64,000 nucleotides of DNA from Thermothielavioides terrestris NRRL 8126 (Eukaryota; Ascomycota; Sordariomycetes; Sordariales; Chaetomiaceae). Positions 59,053 through 64,000 of the stretch are shown in pieces. The DNA is taken from contig NC_016457.1 in NCBI RefSeq assembly GCF_000226115.1, positions 496,001 through 560,000 on the forward strand, in the 5' to 3' direction. Every line of letters begins with the position of its first letter. Positions within the stretch are counted from its first letter, which is position 1. Made by a program: the position numbers and the translations under genes. The notes beneath the pieces were generated by a model. It was not told the DNA's origin. It was given only the letters and a program-made list of their open reading frames with translations, and made no database searches.

Positions 59053-59453
59053 GGTGGACGTTAAAGAGGTCCCGCCAAGACTAATTTCGGCCAATTGTCG
59101 GCAATGTTTTACAACGTTTTTACACAACCCCGATCGCTAAGGCGTTTACACTTATCGCCAAGGCGTTCAAGCGGTTAGTTCGCCGGAGGTACGGGGGCTA
59201 GCGCTAGCCCCCCGCTGGTTAGGATTTAGGTTAAGGTTAGGATAGGGGTTATAGTTAGGATACAGGTTATCCTCGTTTTCTTTTTTTTCGATTTGGTTAA
59301 GGTTTTATAAAGTTGTTGTTACGAGTCTTCGCGGTTTTGCATTGTTGATGTTGCTCTAAATCGTCGCGATCCCGCTTACCCTTGGCGATTTGTAATTACT
59401 TGTAAGCGGCAACCTCCGAAATTAGTCTTGGCGGGACCTCTTTAACGACGACC
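59053..59453 (+). mobile_element. MITE copy 4 (401 bp)
   Basis: Starts GGTGGACGTTAAAGAGG, same family and orientation as copies 1 and 3. The flanking direct repeat AACCTCCAA (59044-59052 and 59454-59462) is 9 bp here, one longer than in the other copies. Confidence 0.92.
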
Positions 59454-59462
59454 AACCTCCAA

Positions 59463-62400
59463 TGGGACCTCGACCCATCAACTCTAAAGAGTAACTTCCG
59501 TTTCCATCAACCTGTCAACGCGTACAAACCCAAGCCGCGCTGGTCGACGACGCTGAAGATGCGCGCATATTTTGGCGGACTTCCATCACCAAGCGACCAT
59601 TGCGGCAAGTTGTTGAATGGTGCGCCTTGCATAGACGCACGAGAGTCCACAGCAACCCTCCTGAGGGCTAAGGCCCGCAATGGCGGAGCGAGTCAGTTTG
59701 CTCTCATCACTGCTGTTGTTGCGACTCCCCTTCTCGGCATTATTTGACGAGCTATCCATCCATCTTCCCTTCCCATTGCCCTTTTCGGAGCGTATCGTGG
59801 ATCTGCGGCACGCTCCCTCCGCTTCCATATCCATGTCGTCCACGTGCTGGCGCGGCACGCGGCACCTCAACCCTGCCCTTACCTTCGACACCGGACATCC
59901 GTGGGGAGGTTGTAGGTTTTGCCGCAACTATCGCCCAATCATATCGCTCTTTTTACCTCGCGCTTAGCAGAAGGAGTTTTGATACACGGGTGCCCTGGAA
60001 GGTGCTGCCCAGATCGCGTCTATTGCAACCTTCCTCGCCTCTGCCGTGCCTTGGAGCGCCCCTGTCTCGGCTGTTGTCGCTGCGGCTCTAGGCAGAAACA
60101 GGGCTCTCTTCAACCCTTCGGCTTTGACCGTTAGTGTCGTCTTCCCCAAGTGGAAGGTTTCATATAACAGCCGGGCGCCGTCCTGCGCTGACGAAGCCGC
60201 GGGAGATCGTTGCAGTCTTTTCCGTGCCTTCGGCAGTCTTCAGGATCAGGGACGTTGCGGCCGCTGCAACTCGTCGAGTTCACTCATCTTGAGACAAGCG
60301 TCTCTGCATTGACAGACCAATGTCACGCCGCCCCGGCCCGCTGGTGCCAGAGGCGAGACCGGCTTTAGCAGTCCCGGAAAATCCGCTGTATGTAGGATGG
60401 GCCGGATGCAGCTAGCATATCCGTTCTCCTACTACTCAGCATAGGCAAAGGGCCCCGTGCCATGGGGCATCCGCGCCTTCTGCGCCGTGGATCAGTCTTT
60501 ATCAGACACCTCACGGATCTGCCCCAGACTTCGTTCACCACTTTACCCTTGTCACATCATATGATGGATCCAAACTACTGAGCTATTTCGGCGCCTTCTC
60601 ATGAAGGACCTGCCGGAGGATTCCTACGATCCGAGTTATCTTGCAATTTCAAAGTCCCGTGCATGAAGGCTAACGAGCGGCAAGCGGCAAAAGATTGCCT
60701 ACTTACCCGGCTGTGTCTGGGTGGTCAGGGGGGATGATATTCTCATGCTTAGTCAACATTGTGCTTCAAGTCGCTTGCGCCCGGAGCTCTCTCGCGGCAC
60801 GCTCACAGCTCGTTGTCCGAGTCTTCAGTGCCATCGCGTGCTTAGGTACCCCGGTAACCTCGTGTCCTCCCAGCGGAGGTGTTGCAGTGCGCCTTGGGTA
60901 ACGTCTCTGTCGGCGGGCTGACAAATAGGCCAGCAAGGGTGAGATGAAAGTCACCGCGTCTTGCGTCCAGTGATGCGCTAACGATAGTTCTCGTATTAGA
61001 GAAATACCACCTGCTCGGATAACCGCCTGGGTTACCCAACGCTGGGAGCAATCTCTCCAGCAATTGGCAACAGGGCATCTCAGGAGGCCGCGAGGTGGAT
61101 CGGGGTATCCGTTTGGTCTTCATTCCCCCGACCAGGGAGAACAGGACCCGATCCCGTATGGACAAGCGATCGACGATGGGAAGTCGGTGTTTGCTATTCT
61201 CCGCTCTACCAGGGCCTGGCTTGGGAATTCACGGTTATTGGCGTGGGCACAAGATGACCAGCTTCTGCAGCTCGCTCCGAGGCACAAAGTAGGCGACCGG
61301 AAGCACAACATGACGTGCAGGTCCAGCTGTTGTTGCACTTGCCGCCTCGTCTGGCCGGGAAGCTCCCTATTCCTGGAGGGCTCGCCGTGAACAACTCTGA
61401 GAACGGCGTAAGCTCTCGCCAGGAGCTATCGCCAACTTGCTACACCAGGCAAGCTGGGGTCATGCCGGTGCCACCGCTTCTGCGAGCGGATAAAGCCCCT
61501 GATGTTGAGTTCGGCCCCTAGCATGCTCTCGTGCTCTTCGCCCCTGATAACCTCGCCTAGGTCCGTCGTGATACGCCGGTTCCCACATACTTCCGCCGTG
61601 ACTGTGACCCGGCGCTCCCGACAAGGTCTGCACCTGCTTCTTCCGGGATGGCGACGGATTCGGCCGCGATTTCGCCGCGCACGTATGTGAGGCAGAGAGG
61701 CGGTCGATGATGGACACAACATCGACCTAATCCTATCATCCGCTCGTCCAAGTTGCCTCGTCAACTAGCCCCGTGCTGTGCAACCTTCTGGGATCCGCCG
61801 GTTATTCGCCGAACGCATGGCAGCGCAGGGCAGGGCAGCACAGCGCATGCCATGGGTTGGCCTCGCACAGCGCGACCAGCGATACGGCTACCAGCATCCC
61901 GGGGGCTGCTGCTGTGCGTCAGCACGACGAAAACCGGGATAGGAACCTCATGAACGGCCTGCACGGTAGCGCTGGCCGACGCGGAAGGCGGAAGGCGGAA
62001 GGCTCACTATCCTCTCAGCTGAAAGTGCCTTCCGGTGCGTGCTATTCGCTTCCCGGCTGACGACCGACCAGGCCAATGCCCACCGGAAAGTCCGGCTCAG
62101 GACACAGCAGAGAGCAGAGTCTGGCGCTCCAGAAACTTGGGGTTGTACTTGTTAAACTTGGGGGCTGGCTAACACGGCATGTCCGGTGCGACACCACGCC
62201 AGGCATCCTGTCTGCGGGGGCCGGGACCAGGGGCGGTATCCGAGGAGCGACAAGATAGGTATATAGTCGGAGTCGTCGGGGTAGCGCAGAGTCCGGAGTC
62301 CGGTGAGTCAAGCAACCGTGGACATGGGCGAGGACGTGAGATGGATGAAGCGTCGTGGTTCGCTGTCTCGGCGCCGGCGTGGTTTGCAGAGATGGCGTAT

Positions 62401-64000
62401 ATTGAAAGATGTTTCACTCATAGGGGGCCGTCACAAGCAGTAGGACAACTTGATGACTGTGCTTCTTCCACCACGCTTCGGGCAGGACAATATCTCGAAT
62501 AATCTTGCATTATCGCGAGTAATGGCGACACCGCCGGGCCAGCAGCAATTGGCCTGGAGCAGTACGCTGGTGACACAGCATCTCAGCGGGAATCTCGTAT
62601 TTCTTTTCTGCTTTGCATGACAGTATCGAGCCGTACCTATGTCTTCCCGCGACGCGCTGCGGAGCAAATTATTAGGTTTTGAAGTCGGAAGCCGACGGCG
62701 CCGGGGATTTAGATGGACGTGCACCGCCGAACGCGCCGACCGAAAACGCGGCCCCACTTTTTCTCCGATGTCTGGTCACGAAGCCGGCGCCCGGTTCGGG
62801 AGCGCGGAGCCGGGGAGTGAGCCCGGATCAGCGAATAACCTCGCATGGTCATCGTCGTAAAATACGTGAAACGAAAACACTCTTTAGCTGCACACCGTCG
62901 CCAATCCACGTTTACCAGCATCCCTGAAGATGAATTCCGCAATTAGCCCCCCAAACCGGGCCTGCCCGCTGCACCTGAGCTGGAAAAGGAAATGATCGTC
63001 GCCGACCCGCCGGCGCCTCCAGTTCCTGGGAAGCTGAAATGTCTGCACTTCCGGGCACGACTACACTATGTAACATTACCACGATGTCTCGAGGTGCGGC
63101 TCGCTCAGCCGCCAATCGACGGCGGCTGGCCCCGCGATGTCACCCAAGAATCACTCCTACCGTAGCAGTATGTATGTATGTGCACCCTACTCTCCCATCC
63201 GCCCGGTCCCAGCCGGGGATCTGCAGCCGGGTGCCAATTCCGCGGCTTCTCTCGCGTTCCAGAACAGACAGCGGCAGGACACTTGGCACCACCAACCACA
63301 ACGGCAATGCCAACAAGGCCTGACAGCCAAAGTGCCACTTGATCAAGGAGAAAGTTGAAACCAGCTGGAGGGGGATGGGGAACAATGTGAGGGCGCAGAA
63401 CCCTGATTGGCGTACTGTACGAAGGTCGGTCTGCGGCGTGTGTTCCATGACGGGTTTGGTGATGGATGGCGGGCGACTTCCGGTCTTCACGAGGCCGCAC
63501 AACAGCCAGTACCTGAGTGAGGGGTGTCGGGAGTAGTACGGGAGACATGGTGTCGATGATGGCGATGGTGGTGGGTGAGAGGGCGCCGTAGGGCTGTGCT
63601 CCGTGTCCGGCTTCGCTCCCATGTGTCATCCTCATCGGTAGCCAAGATACCCGATTGGGGTCATTGCCTGGCTAGATGGGCACGCTGCTGATCCTTCTTC
63701 TGTGAGCTGGTCGACTCCCCAAATCCCGCGCGGCTGTGCGAGGAAAACGAGATGTGACCACCGATGAGGACCCAGAAAAGGCAGCAACCGGTCGACTCAA
63801 GAACAAGAGACCCATTGTTGTCCAACCATGCTTACCACAACGCAGTGCCGTCACACCTCAAGATGCATGCAGACGGACAAAACTCAGTCGGCGACTTTCA
63901 ACAGCATGCCGGTCAAAACAGGAGACCCTAGACAGCCTGCATCTCCGCAATTCGTATCCGCAAGGTGTAAGTAGGGTGGAGCAGACTCCGCCGATATGGC
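59463..64000. other. GC-rich terminal segment, no supported gene
   Basis: About 4.5 kb of non-RIPed DNA. Many short open frames on both strands (longest 63105-63635 minus, 176 codons) overlap each other. None has a recognisable domain, codon use typical of a gene or intron junctions leading to one. A spliced or species-specific gene cannot be excluded. A short GGAAGGC triplication is at 61983-62003. Confidence 0.5.

Noticed and set aside
63105..63635. 176-codon minus-strand open frame overlapping another of 160 codons
   Set aside because: Two long frames on the same strand over the same bases, neither with a domain; composition looks like chance.
1..64000. tRNA and rRNA genes
   Set aside because: No B-box-like GTTCGANTC with matching acceptor arms and no rRNA core sequences were seen on either strand by eye; a covariance search was not possible.

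Overview
The window is from a filamentous ascomycete (Pezizomycotina, most likely a Sordariomycete). This rests on short GT/GC-AG introns with CTAAC/CTGAC branch sites, a transcription factor with a C2H2 pair plus a Zn(II)2Cys6 cluster, and large transposon blocks with the mutational signature of repeat-induced point mutation (RIP: CpA/TpG almost absent, TpA in excess, stops mostly where CAG, CAA or TGG codons belong).

About 45 kb is a nested, RIP-killed transposon cluster. Two copies of one DD34E Tc1-like TIR element lie in direct order: copy B (right end at 26255, left end outside the window) and copy A (28866-47239). Each was hit by a Tad/I-type LINE, on the minus strand in B (1-24288) and the plus strand in A (32139-45207, 14-15 bp TSD, TAA tail). 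The LINEs were then invaded by LTR elements: a 13.1 kb Ty3/gypsy element (387-13492, TSD ATAG) and a 6.0 kb Ty1/copia element (16806-22820, TSD TATAG) in the minus LINE, and a 7.6 kb Ty3/gypsy element (32919-40474, TSD TAAAG) in the plus LINE. Insertion order follows directly: TIR element, then LINE, then LTR elements.

Most notable is the 13.1 kb gypsy element. Between integrase and polypurine tract it carries about 4.7 kb of extra degenerate coding sequence. This includes a domain whose His, Asp, Gln and Cys positions match the spacing of Ulp1 (C48, SUMO-protease family), and an AT-hook-like RGRP motif. The TIR element also carries, opposite its transposase, a long second coding region I cannot identify.

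From 47.2 kb rightward the DNA is GC-richer and not RIPed. It holds one convincing gene, a five-exon C2H2-Zn2Cys6 transcription factor of 957 residues (49978-53123), and four copies of a 382-401 bp MITE with 8-9 bp TSDs. It also has a perfect 28 bp fold-back, ACCTTACC-type arrays and long stretches with no supportable gene. No tRNA, rRNA or CRISPR array was seen.
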